DNA from: Dyella sp. GSA-30
GTDB lineage: Bacteria; Pseudomonadota; Gammaproteobacteria; Xanthomonadales; Rhodanobacteraceae
DNA: 64,000 nucleotides
Direction: 5' to 3'
Assembly: GCF_027924605.1 (NCBI RefSeq)
Contig: NZ_AP027042.1
Location: 1,465,524 to 1,529,523 of the forward strand
Shown: positions 33,934 through 42,992 of the stretch, in pieces
Numbering within the stretch: position 1 is the first letter of the stretch
How the letters are laid out: every line of letters starts with the position of its first letter
Position numbers and translations under genes: made by a program
The notes under the pieces: model-generated
Databases searched by the model: none
Told to the model about the DNA's origin: nothing
Seen by the model: the letters and a program-made list of their open reading frames with translations, nothing else

Positions 33934-36840
33934 GTGATACTGAAACGTAACGTGATGGCCCTGGCGCTGGCATCGGCTGGCCTTTGCTTCACCGCCGGCA
34001 TCCATGCAGCACCCGCCGATAACGGCAATGGCAGCGCAGCCCCGGGCGCCGCCCAGGATGCGCCGGCGGCGCAGAACGCGCCCACCAAGAAAGATGACAA
34101 GAAGACCGACGACACCACGGCGCCGAAACAGTCGGCCGAGCTGGCCAAGAGTCTCGAAGGCATCACCGTCACCGGCTATAACGCGGCGATCGAGAAGTCG
34201 ATCGACTATCAGCGTTATGCCGACACGATTCAGAACGTGATCACCGCGGCCGATATCGGCGGCCTGCCGGATCAGTCGATCGCCGATGCATTGACCCGCT
34301 TGCCGGGCGTATCGGCCGAACGCATTGCCGGCCAGGCTTCGCAGGTCAATATCCGCGGTCTCTCGGGCAACTTCATCCAGACCACGCTGGACGGTCGCGA
34401 ACAGCCCTCGACCAGCGGCAGTAACTACATCCAGTTCGATCAGTACCCGTCCGAGCTGATCAACATGGCCACGGTGTACAAGTCCTCGCAGGCATCGCTG
34501 ATCGAAGGCGGCGTGGGCGGCACCATTGCGATGCAGACGGCCAATCCGCTGGACAACAAGAAAGACCAGTCGTTGAATGTGGATGCGCGCGGCAGCTACA
34601 CCGGTCTGGCTCACAACGTCGCCGGCGCCAATGCGCTGGGCTATCGCCTGAGTGCGGCGTATCAGGGCAAGTTCCTCGACAACACCCTGGGCGTCGGCCT
34701 GGGCGTGGCGCAGATGTATCAGCCGCACGTGTCCGAGCAGTTCGTCGGCGAGGCCTATAGCTCCACGCAGCAGCAGCTCAATGTGAACTCGCCGCAGCAG
34801 GGTTATCTGCCCGAGGGCGTCCAGTTGCAGCAGAACGGTGGCCAGGAGCGTCGCACCGGTTACCTCGGTACGGTGGTGTGGAAGCCCAGCGACGAGTTGC
34901 AGATCACCGCCGACAGCTTCTTCTCCAAGTTCAAGAACGAATCGTTCGGCTACGGCTTCCGCTCGCAGAATTTCTATAACAACAGCGCGCAGATCACCAA
35001 CCCGGTGTTCGGCCCGAATGGTTCGGTCATCGGCGGCACCGTCAGCACCAATCCTGCGGGCGTGGGTAACGCCCAGTTCTCCAACGAGACCACCGCGGAC
35101 AACTACAGCACCACCACCAACGTGTTCTCCGGTGGCTTGAACCTGAAGTGGAACAGCGGCCCGTGGCATATCGACGGCGATCTGTCGCTGTCGCGTGCGC
35201 AGAGCCATGAAGTCAACGTCGACACGACGGCCGACCCGTACACCGGCCTGGGCACGGCCAATCCGCAGCTCGCCTCGCAGTCGATGACCTATCTGCTGAC
35301 CGGTCGCAGCATCGGTCAGGTCTCGCTGGCCAATCCGGGCATGTACACCGACCTGAGCCAGATGGCGCTGTCCCGTTATGGCGTCTATCCGTACGTCTAT
35401 CACGACCGCACCAAGGCGTTCCGTACCAGCGTCAAGTACGACTTGCCGAACAACTCGATCTTCTCGGCGCTGGAAGCGGGTGTCTACGCCAACAACCACA
35501 CCTACAACGCCGACCGCAGCGCCTATGTCTACGGTTCGGAATGGAACAGCGATCCCTCGCTGGGCCAGCCGCCGCTGACCATCAACAGCAGCAATGCCAC
35601 CACCGAATGCTGGAAGGGCACCTTCGGCGGCTTCCCGTGCTTCCTCAAGCTCAATGGTCCGGGCATCCTCGCCTCGCATGACATTACTGCCAATCCGGTC
35701 AAGGACATCATCAACAACAACTGGACGTATGTGCAAAGCGGCCAGGTGGATCAGAAGATCCGCGACCTGTTCCTGATGGCCGATATCGACGCGCAGGTGT
35801 TCGGTCATGAGTTGACCGGTAACGTGGGCATGCGCGTGTCGCACGACTCGCAGTTCAGTTATGGCCTGCAGCAGGTCGGCAACGGTGCGGGCATTCCGAT
35901 CACCGACGGCAACGGCAAGACCAGCAGCGATTTCGCGCCGCTCAATGTCGGCAAGAAGTACACCGATTACCTGCCGTCGTTGAACCTGATCTATCACCTG
36001 ACCGACAACGACCAGGTTCGCTTCTCGGCCGCCAAGGTGCTGTCGCGTCCGCCGATCAACTCCATGCTGGCCGGCTCGGGTTCGTATATCACCAACGGCA
36101 ACACGTACAACATCTACGGCGGTACCAGCCCGTTGCTGAATCCTCTGCGCGCGCAGCAGTACGACGCGACGTACGAGCACTACTTCGACGATTCGTCGGG
36201 CGCGATCACCGCCGGTGTGTTCTTCAAGCACATCAAGTCGTTCATCCAGCAGGTGACGTACAACAACTTCGACTTCTCCACCGTGGGCATCACGGTGCCG
36301 ATCAATCCGGCCACCAATGCGCCTTACCTCAACGGCGACTATCAGACCGCATACAACGCCAAGGGCGGCGATCTGCGCGGCCTGGAAGTGGCCTTCACCA
36401 AGACCCACTTCCTGCCCGGCATCTGGTCCGGCATCGGTGTGGACGCCAACCTGGCGCTGACCTCCAGCTCGGTGAAGAACCCGTCCAACCTGGGTGGCCC
36501 GACGCAGATGATCGGCTTGCCGGGCCTGTCGCAGCGCGTCGCCAGCGCGGCGGTGTTCTACGACCAGGGGCCGTTCTCGGCACGTGTGTCGGCCAACTAC
36601 CGCTCACACTTCGTCTCCGACACGCAGATCGCGGTGGACAACCAGCTGGTGGTGTTCGCCTCCGAGCTGGTCTACGACTTCCAGGCGTCGTACAACATCA
36701 ACGACAAGCTGACGGTGGTCTATCAGTTGCTCAACGCCAGCAACCAGCCGACCCGTACGTATTTCACCAACCAGCAGCAGACCGGCACGATCCAGTACTT
36801 CGGTCGCACCAACTACCTGGGTCTGCAGTTGAAGCTGTGA
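33934..36840 (+). CDS. TonB-dependent receptor, probable maltodextrin transporter
   Basis: This 968-residue TonB-dependent outer-membrane receptor of the carbohydrate type resembles the maltose receptor MalA of Caulobacter. It has a signal peptide (MALALASAGLCFTAGIHA) and then a low-complexity linker. A TonB-box-like LEGITVTGYN at about residue 74 precedes a plug with DALTRLPGVSAERI and VNIRGLSGNF. A long barrel ends GRTNYLGLQLKL. The start is GTG, with GGGAGGGG just upstream; ATG at 33955 is an alternative. It is first in a run of sugar-degrading genes, which points to maltodextrins as ligand. The gap to the next gene holds a stable hairpin. Confidence 0.92.
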   Translation: MILKRNVMALALASAGLCFTAGIHAAPADNGNGSAAPGAAQDAPAAQNAPTKKDDKKTDDTTAPKQSAELAKSLEGITVTGYNAAIEKSIDYQRYADTIQNVITAADIGGLPDQSIADALTRLPGVSAERIAGQASQVNIRGLSGNFIQTTLDGREQPSTSGSNYIQFDQYPSELINMATVYKSSQASLIEGGVGGTIAMQTANPLDNKKDQSLNVDARGSYTGLAHNVAGANALGYRLSAAYQGKFLDNTLGVGLGVAQMYQPHVSEQFVGEAYSSTQQQLNVNSPQQGYLPEGVQLQQNGGQERRTGYLGTVVWKPSDELQITADSFFSKFKNESFGYGFRSQNFYNNSAQITNPVFGPNGSVIGGTVSTNPAGVGNAQFSNETTADNYSTTTNVFSGGLNLKWNSGPWHIDGDLSLSRAQSHEVNVDTTADPYTGLGTANPQLASQSMTYLLTGRSIGQVSLANPGMYTDLSQMALSRYGVYPYVYHDRTKAFRTSVKYDLPNNSIFSALEAGVYANNHTYNADRSAYVYGSEWNSDPSLGQPPLTINSSNATTECWKGTFGGFPCFLKLNGPGILASHDITANPVKDIINNNWTYVQSGQVDQKIRDLFLMADIDAQVFGHELTGNVGMRVSHDSQFSYGLQQVGNGAGIPITDGNGKTSSDFAPLNVGKKYTDYLPSLNLIYHLTDNDQVRFSAAKVLSRPPINSMLAGSGSYITNGNTYNIYGGTSPLLNPLRAQQYDATYEHYFDDSSGAITAGVFFKHIKSFIQQVTYNNFDFSTVGITVPINPATNAPYLNGDYQTAYNAKGGDLRGLEVAFTKTHFLPGIWSGIGVDANLALTSSSVKNPSNLGGPTQMIGLPGLSQRVASAAVFYDQGPFSARVSANYRSHFVSDTQIAVDNQLVVFASELVYDFQASYNINDKLTVVYQLLNASNQPTRTYFTNQQQTGTIQYFGRTNYLGLQLKL

Positions 36841-36848
36841 GTTATGCT

Positions 36849-36878
36849 CGTCTCGGCGTTCGACCGAACGCCGAGACG
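36849..36878 (+). promoter_or_regulatory. Perfect 14-bp hairpin between receptor and amylase genes
   Basis: CGTCTCGGCGTTCG (36849-36862) and CGAACGCCGAGACG (36865-36878) are exact reverse complements separated by 2 nt. It lies 8 nt past the receptor stop codon. It lacks a T-run, so it is more likely an mRNA-stabilising or partial-termination hairpin that sets different levels for the receptor and the downstream enzymes. Confidence 0.65.
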
Positions 36879-36937
36879 GGGCTCGGGATACTCGCCGTAA
36901 GGCGGCGACGCTCCTGAAACATACAAAGGGGCGAAGC

Positions 36938-38512
36938 ATGATGCGTTATCGGTTACTCGCAGTTCTGGCGTTTGTTTTCTCCCTGGCGCTTGGCCCGGAT
37001 GTCCGCGCACTCCCCTCGACATCCGTGGCCGATGCGCCATTTTTATCGAACGAAGCCACGCACACCGGCGTGTGGTACGAGATCTTCGTCCGCGCCTGGT
37101 ACGACACCAACGGCGACGGTATTGGCGACCTCAATGGCGTCACCGCCAAGCTGGACTATCTGCAATCGCTCGGCGTCAACGGCATCTGGCTGATGCCGAT
37201 CAACGCCTCGCCCAGTTACCACGGCTACGACGTTACCGACTACAAGGCGATCAACCCGCAATACGGGACGATGCAGGATTTCGAGCGCCTGGTCGCCGAG
37301 GCGCACAAGCGCGGCATCAAGGTGATCATCGACCTGGTGATCAACCACACCAGCGACAAGCACCCCTGGTTCGTCTCCGCGCTCGATCCGCATAGCTCAT
37401 ATCGTGGCTGGTACACCTGGGCCGGTCCCACCACCGACACCAAGGCATTGAGCGCGACCGATAGCCCGGCCTGGCATACGCGCGATGGGCAGACGTTTCT
37501 CGGCGACTTCAGCGCCGGCATGCCCGATCTGAATTACGACGATCCGGACGTTCGCCACGAGATGGTCAAGATCGGCCAGTTCTGGCTGGCCAAGGGCGTC
37601 GATGGTTTCCGGCTGGACGCGGCACGGCACATCTATGACGACCTGAAGACCGATACCGGCAAACCCGAGACCACACGCAAGAACGTTGTATGGTGGAGCG
37701 AATTTCGCCAGGGCTTGCAAACGGTCAATCCGGATGTCTATCTGGTGGGCGAGGTGACCATGCCGTCGCCTGACCTGTTGGCGCCCTATCTGAAGCCGCT
37801 CGGCTCGGTGTTCAATTTCCCGCTGGCCGAACAGATGATCCAGAGCGCGCAGAGCGAACAGGCCACGCCACTGAACGCATTGCTGACCAGCACGTATGCC
37901 GCGTTTCACAAAGCCGCGGGTAGCGACTTTATCGATGCTCCGTTCCTGTCCAATCACGACCAGGAACGCGTGTTCAGTCGCCTGGATGGCAATGTCGATC
38001 ACATGCGCGTGGCGGCGGCGATGTTGCTGACTCTGCCAGGGCGGCCCTTCCTCTACTACGGTGAAGAGCTCGGCGTGCTCGGTCGCAAGCCCGACCAGAA
38101 CCTTCGCGAGCCGATGCGCTGGGAACGCGACCCGGACGTCATTACCGAAAGCCGCTGGAAGCCCATCACCAGCGGGCAGGGTGGCGAGGTCTCGGTGCAG
38201 GCCGAGCAGCCTGACCCGCATTCCCTGCTTAACACCTACCGCGCGCTGATTCACTGGCGCAGCCAGGAACCGCTGCTTCGCGATGGCGATATCCGCGTGG
38301 TCTCGCTGCAGAATGCGCACGTCGTCGCGTACGAGCGATTCATCGGCGAGCACCGCGTGCTCGTGCTGCATAACCTTTCGGGTCAGCCGCAGTCGGTGAA
38401 ATTGAAGCGCAAGGACGGCTACCAGCGGGTCGAGCTGCAAACGGGCAATGACGCCACCTACGTCGATGGCGAGTTGGACCTGCCGCCTTATGTGTCGGTG
38501 GTCATGCAATGA
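36938..38512 (+). CDS. Exported GH13 alpha-amylase-family enzyme
   Basis: This 524-residue GH13 protein has a signal peptide (RLLAVLAFVFSLALGPDVRA) and is probably periplasmic. GH13 motifs are intact: region I KVIIDLVINHTSDKHPWF, nucleophile GFRLDAARH (about residue 225), acid/base YLVGEVTMPSP (about residue 271) and FLSNHDQERV (about residue 341). The sequence around WYEIFVRAWYDTNGDGIGDLNG resembles enzymes that cleave short maltodextrins. The first two codons are both ATG. The stop codon overlaps the GH31 start (ATGA). It should break down maltodextrins after uptake through the receptor. Confidence 0.93.
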   Translation: MMRYRLLAVLAFVFSLALGPDVRALPSTSVADAPFLSNEATHTGVWYEIFVRAWYDTNGDGIGDLNGVTAKLDYLQSLGVNGIWLMPINASPSYHGYDVTDYKAINPQYGTMQDFERLVAEAHKRGIKVIIDLVINHTSDKHPWFVSALDPHSSYRGWYTWAGPTTDTKALSATDSPAWHTRDGQTFLGDFSAGMPDLNYDDPDVRHEMVKIGQFWLAKGVDGFRLDAARHIYDDLKTDTGKPETTRKNVVWWSEFRQGLQTVNPDVYLVGEVTMPSPDLLAPYLKPLGSVFNFPLAEQMIQSAQSEQATPLNALLTSTYAAFHKAAGSDFIDAPFLSNHDQERVFSRLDGNVDHMRVAAAMLLTLPGRPFLYYGEELGVLGRKPDQNLREPMRWERDPDVITESRWKPITSGQGGEVSVQAEQPDPHSLLNTYRALIHWRSQEPLLRDGDIRVVSLQNAHVVAYERFIGEHRVLVLHNLSGQPQSVKLKRKDGYQRVELQTGNDATYVDGELDLPPYVSVVMQ

Positions 38513-40866
38513 AGGCCTGGCCAGTTGCCGGGAGTCTTTTTGCCACCTGTCTGATGTTGATGAGTATCCCGGAGGCGGGCGCGAGGAGTGAGGCGTTGCA
38601 GGTGCCGGTGACGGGTGCGAGCGTTCCCTTGCCTACGGGAACGATGGAACTCAGGGAGATGCCCGAAGGTGTCCTGCGGATCCGCTATCTGCCGGCGGGG
38701 AAAAAGCCGTCGGAACCAACGCTGGTCGTCGATGCGACGAGTTCTCCTTTGGCAGGCGAGGTGGAATCCTGGGGAAAAGGGCGGCCGGGCACGTTTTCGA
38801 CCCGCGACATGCGGACGGATTGGGACCCCTCATCACAGCAATTGGTCATCGAAGACCAGGCGCGCAATACATTGCTGCGCATCGATATACCTGCGCTCGT
38901 GGACGGCAAGTTGGCGGTGGGCCATGCGGCGGATGATGCGATGTACGGCATTGGCGGCACCACAGCCTTCGATCGTCACCCGGGAGGGCTGCTGCGGACG
39001 GGCTCGCAGGATGCCAAGGCAGGTGCGCAGGGAAATGCCGGTGCCCCATTCGTGTGGAGCACGGCTGGCTACGGTGTCCTGGTGGATGCCATCGGTGCGC
39101 ATTTCGACCTTGGGGCCGATCGAGTCACCGCCCAGGCTACGTCGGCGCCCATACGCACCGTCTATGTATTCGTAGGCCCGCCACCGGAGATTTTCTCCGG
39201 TCTCGCGCAGGTCAGCGGTCACAGCGCCATGTTTCCCAAATGGGCCATGGGCTTTACCAACAGCCAATGGGGTATCGACCAGAAAGAGCTGTTGTCGATC
39301 GTCAAGACCTATCGCGCCAAGCACATCCCGATCGACAACGTGACATTGGATTTCGACTGGAAGGCCTGGGGTGACGATCACTACGGCGAGTTTCGCTGGA
39401 ACGAAACCAAGTTTCCCGACGGTCCCAACGGCAAGCTCAAGCAGCAACTCGACGCGCAAGGCGTGCATTTGACCGGCATCATGAAGCCGCGGGTGCATAT
39501 CGACACCGAAGAAGGCCGCTATGCCACCGAGCATGGCTTGTGGGTGGCCTCGAGCGTGCCGAAGGCCGATTACTTTTCGCTCAAGACCATCCGTGAGATC
39601 GATTTTGGCAATCCCGCGGCGCGGGCATGGTTTTTCAACGACACGCTCAAGCATTCGTTCGATACCGGCATCGTCGGCTGGTGGAACGACGAAGCGGATG
39701 AAATCAACGATACGCAGTTCATGAACATGCAGCGTGCACTGTATGAAGGCCAGCGCGCATATAGCAATCAGCGCGTGTGGTCGATCAATCGAAACTTCTA
39801 TCTCGGCTCGCAACGTTATGCCTATGGCCTGTGGTCCGGCGATATCTACACCGGCTTCGAAAGCATTCGGGCGCAACGTGCGCGCATGTTGGCGGCGATC
39901 GACGTGGGCGCCATGCAGTGGGGCATGGACGGCGGTGGTTTCCAGGGCGACGAGCCCAGTCCGGAAAACTACGCGCGCTGGATTCAGTTTGGCGCTTTCA
40001 CGCCGATATTTCGGGTGCATGGTTCGTTCGGTCAGAAGCGTCAGCCCTGGGTGTACGGCGAAGTGGCGGAGAAAGCGGCGGGTGACGCCATTCGTTTGCG
40101 CTATACGTTGATCCCATACATCTACGCCTACGAATTCAGCCGTCACAAAACGGGTGTAGGTCTGGTTCGCCCGCTGACCTTCGACTGGCCAGACGATCCC
40201 AAGGTACGCGACGACGTCGATGCCTGGATGTTCGGCGACTACCTGTTGGTGTCTCCCGTCGTCGAGCAAGGCCAAACCGCAAAGGATGTCTATCTGCCTG
40301 CGGGAACCTGGATCGATTTCGCCACTGGTAAGGTGTATCGAGGCGGGCAGGTCGCGCATCTGGTTGTCGACAGCAAGCGCTGGTCGGATATCCCGATGTT
40401 TATCCGCGCCGGTGCGATCATCCCTATGCAGCCTGTAATGAACTATGTGGGTGAAAAGGCAGTGACGCAGCTCGACGTCGAGATGTTTCCATCCGCAACG
40501 CCGACCAGTTTCGATATCTACGACGACGATGGCCTCACCTATGCTTATGAGAAGAGTGCCTATTCGCTGCATCGGCTGACCCTGCAACGCGAGGATGCGA
40601 GTGTTCGTGTGACGTTGAGCAAGAACAACGGCTCCTTCAACTCGCCGGTGGCTTCGCTGATCCTGAAAGTTCACGGCGTGAAAGCATCCAAGGTGGAACA
40701 GGGCGGAAGGCCGTTGCAGCCCGCTCCCGGCCTGGATGCCCTGCGAAAGGATACGGACGAGGGCTGGGTAAGCGGTGCCGATCGTTACGGCGACGTAACC
40801 TACGTACGCATCGCGACCGACGCGGCCAAGGACGTCCGTATCTTCGATAGCGGAGCACGCCATTGA
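38509..40866 (+). CDS. GH31 alpha-glucosidase, exported
   Basis: This 785-residue glycoside hydrolase of family 31 has an N-terminal signal peptide (VAGSLFATCLMLMSIPEAGA). It has the GH31 core (FPKWAMGFTNSQWG, IDNVTLDFDWKAWG) and the nucleophile region GWWNDEADEIND (about residue 393). The acid/base region is LWSGDIYTGFESIR (about residue 444), followed by AMQWGMDGGGFQGDEPSPE. The C-terminal part is the usual beta-sandwich. It releases glucose from the non-reducing ends of alpha-glucans in the periplasm. It starts inside the stop codon of the GH13 gene and its stop shares a base with the next ATG. Confidence 0.93.
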   Translation: MKAWPVAGSLFATCLMLMSIPEAGARSEALQVPVTGASVPLPTGTMELREMPEGVLRIRYLPAGKKPSEPTLVVDATSSPLAGEVESWGKGRPGTFSTRDMRTDWDPSSQQLVIEDQARNTLLRIDIPALVDGKLAVGHAADDAMYGIGGTTAFDRHPGGLLRTGSQDAKAGAQGNAGAPFVWSTAGYGVLVDAIGAHFDLGADRVTAQATSAPIRTVYVFVGPPPEIFSGLAQVSGHSAMFPKWAMGFTNSQWGIDQKELLSIVKTYRAKHIPIDNVTLDFDWKAWGDDHYGEFRWNETKFPDGPNGKLKQQLDAQGVHLTGIMKPRVHIDTEEGRYATEHGLWVASSVPKADYFSLKTIREIDFGNPAARAWFFNDTLKHSFDTGIVGWWNDEADEINDTQFMNMQRALYEGQRAYSNQRVWSINRNFYLGSQRYAYGLWSGDIYTGFESIRAQRARMLAAIDVGAMQWGMDGGGFQGDEPSPENYARWIQFGAFTPIFRVHGSFGQKRQPWVYGEVAEKAAGDAIRLRYTLIPYIYAYEFSRHKTGVGLVRPLTFDWPDDPKVRDDVDAWMFGDYLLVSPVVEQGQTAKDVYLPAGTWIDFATGKVYRGGQVAHLVVDSKRWSDIPMFIRAGAIIPMQPVMNYVGEKAVTQLDVEMFPSATPTSFDIYDDDGLTYAYEKSAYSLHRLTLQREDASVRVTLSKNNGSFNSPVASLILKVHGVKASKVEQGGRPLQPAPGLDALRKDTDEGWVSGADRYGDVTYVRIATDAAKDVRIFDSGARH

Positions 40867-42992
40867 TGCACATGGTTGTACGTTGTCTTCTCGCCGCGTC
40901 GATGTTTGCCGCCAGCGCGGCTGCTCAAGCCGAGGTTGCCCCAAACGACTTCAAGACGGTTATCGCGTTCGACGGTCGTAGCGCATCGGTGACGCGTTCG
41001 AATGATGGCTTCCTGCTGCGCTCGACATCCGGTGAACGACATATACCGATCTCGCGCCTGTCGGTGCAGTCGGCCAGCCCGCTGTTCGATGCCTTGTTCG
41101 CGATGGCGCAGGACGATCTGGCCAAGGATTCGGTCTCTGCCATTACCGATGGAGCGTTCGATCACGGTCAGTCCATTGCGTGCCCTTGTTTCGAAACGGG
41201 CGAGAAATGGCATTACGTCTGGACGCGCGACCTGTCGTACTCGGTCGATCTGGCGCTATGGCGGCTGGATCCGGAGCGTGCAAAAGCATCGCTGCGTTTC
41301 AAGCTATCGGATGTACGCGAGCCGTCCGCGCCGCAGGGCTTGTACGTCATGCAGGACACCGGTTCCGGCGGTAGCTGGCCGATCAGCACCGATCGCATTG
41401 TCTGGTTTCTCGCCGCGCGGCATCTGCTGGACGATCCCGTGTTTGCCGATGAAGTCTATCGGGCCCTGAACGACACGCTGGCACAGGACCGTTTGTACAC
41501 CTTCGACAGCACGCTTGGCCTGTATCGCGGCGAGACCTCGTTCCTCGACTGGCGCCAGCAGACGTATCCGATGTGGGCGGCCAAGGATGTGACGTTTATC
41601 GGACAGTCGTTCGCATTGTCTACCAATGTTCTGCATTACCAGGCGTTGCGTCTGGCGGCTGAGATGGCGGCAAACCGCAATCCGGCACAGGCAGCCGTTT
41701 ACCAGGCCCAGGCAAAAACATTGAAGGACGCGATCAACCGCCATTTCTGGCGCAACGATCGCGGCATGTACATGAGCTACATCGGCGGCGCGGATCATCC
41801 GCAACCGTTCGATACCTACGATCTGTTGGGCATCTCCATGGCGATTACCAGCGGTGTGGCCGATCCGGAGCGTGCGCGACAGACCCTGGCCCACTATCCG
41901 ACGTGGCCAGCGGGAAGCCCGGTGATCTGGCCCGAGCGCGACGATGTGCCGATCTACCACAATCGTGCGATCTGGCCGTTTGTCAGTGCCTACGCCTTGC
42001 GTGCGGCACGCCAGGTAAACGAACCGGCACGCATTGCGCACGAGCTGCGATCGCTGATGCGCGGTGCGGCATTGGCTGGTTCGAATATGGAGAACTTCGA
42101 GCTGGTTACTCAGGCCACGCATGTGGACGATGGCGACAAGAGTGGGCCGGTGGTGGATTCGCCGCGTCAGCTGTGGTCGGTGGCGGCGTACCTGAACATG
42201 GTGATCGAGGGTGTGTTCGGCCTTGGTCCGGATGGGAAGATCGAGCCGAAGCTGCCGACGTCGCTGGTGCCGATGCTGTTTGGCGATAAGGATCGTATTC
42301 GGCTTGAGTTGAGCGATCGGGATATCACGCTGGTGCGGCCGGCGAAGTTGGATGGGAATCTGCTGGTTTCCGATACGCAAAAGGTCGATGGCAAGCATGT
42401 TGTCGTTACGCTGAAATCCACGCAGGTGGCATCAGCGCCGCTGCCTACCAATGCTTCCCTCTACGCCCCCAACTCGTCATTCCGGCGCAGGCTGGAACCC
42501 AGTGGCGTGGCGTCAGGGTCGTCGCGAAAAGCCGAACGCTTGTCACCGGGCCACGAAAACCCGCCACCGAAGCCACTGGGTTCCGGCCTGCGCCGGAATG
42601 ACGAAGTAGGGGAGGGGGCAGTGTGGGGTTGGACGGCTCCTTCGGCCGGACGCTTCAGGATCAGCGCCGATTACACCAACACCAACGGCACCATCGAAAC
42701 CGGCGTCACGGCTGCGGTCTACCTGACCTCGGCCAATTGCGACGGCGTCGCGCCACAAATCATGGTGCTGGTCATGCCGCACAGCGAAGGCCGGCAGCAA
42801 TCGACCTACGGCGTATTCGGCGCGCGCGCAGGACAACATTGCACCTTCACACTGAAACCGGGCTTCAACATGAGCTACCTCAGCCACTTTGCCCATTACA
42901 CCGGTGGCAAGGGCGGTATCGACGGACCGATGAACAAGGCAGATATCGGTGACCTATGGATAACACCGGTGGCGACAAAGGAAAGCCAGTGA
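40866..42992 (+). CDS. Exported six-hairpin glycosidase (glycogen-debranching-like) with internal REP pair
   Basis: This protein of about 708 residues with a signal peptide (VVRCLLAASMFAASAAAQA) carries an (alpha/alpha)6 six-hairpin glycosidase-like domain. Landmarks are WHYVWTRDLSYSVDLAL, TYPMWAAKDVTF, YLSxIGG-type loops, PVIWPERDDVPIYHNRAIWPFVSAYALRAA and DSPRQLWSVAAYLNMV. Such proteins act on oligosaccharides and are found in maltose loci of Xanthomonadales. A C-terminal beta-domain follows (WGWTAPSAGRFRISADYTNTNG). Between them, nt 42475-42603 is an inverted REP pair of 129 bp that keeps the frame, adding 43 codons rich in Arg and Pro (SFRRRLEPSG start). I assign the ATG at 40866; the longer frame starts with TTG. 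The stop overlaps the symporter start. Confidence 0.85.
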   Translation: MHMVVRCLLAASMFAASAAAQAEVAPNDFKTVIAFDGRSASVTRSNDGFLLRSTSGERHIPISRLSVQSASPLFDALFAMAQDDLAKDSVSAITDGAFDHGQSIACPCFETGEKWHYVWTRDLSYSVDLALWRLDPERAKASLRFKLSDVREPSAPQGLYVMQDTGSGGSWPISTDRIVWFLAARHLLDDPVFADEVYRALNDTLAQDRLYTFDSTLGLYRGETSFLDWRQQTYPMWAAKDVTFIGQSFALSTNVLHYQALRLAAEMAANRNPAQAAVYQAQAKTLKDAINRHFWRNDRGMYMSYIGGADHPQPFDTYDLLGISMAITSGVADPERARQTLAHYPTWPAGSPVIWPERDDVPIYHNRAIWPFVSAYALRAARQVNEPARIAHELRSLMRGAALAGSNMENFELVTQATHVDDGDKSGPVVDSPRQLWSVAAYLNMVIEGVFGLGPDGKIEPKLPTSLVPMLFGDKDRIRLELSDRDITLVRPAKLDGNLLVSDTQKVDGKHVVVTLKSTQVASAPLPTNASLYAPNSSFRRRLEPSGVASGSSRKAERLSPGHENPPPKPLGSGLRRNDEVGEGAVWGWTAPSAGRFRISADYTNTNGTIETGVTAAVYLTSANCDGVAPQIMVLVMPHSEGRQQSTYGVFGARAGQHCTFTLKPGFNMSYLSHFAHYTGGKGGIDGPMNKADIGDLWITPVATKESQ
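42475..42603. repeat. REPIN-like pair inserted in frame in the six-hairpin glycosidase gene
   Basis: CGTCATTCCGGCGCAGGCTG (42475 onward, 32-bp arm to 42506) is inverted at 42572-42603 with two mismatches or fewer. The whole element is 129 bp, divisible by three, and carries no stop codon in the reading frame of the host gene. It belongs to the same family as the elements at 29002, 58350 and 63308. Confidence 0.85.

Noticed and set aside
33829-36408. 859-codon open frame opposite the TonB receptor gene
   Set aside because: It is a shadow of a GC-rich gene on the other strand: composition is Arg/His/Val-rich without motifs, while the plus strand encodes a clear receptor.
38833-40944. 703-codon open frame opposite the GH31 gene
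   Set aside because: The plus strand has intact GH31 catalytic motifs; the minus frame has no recognisable domain or ribosome site.
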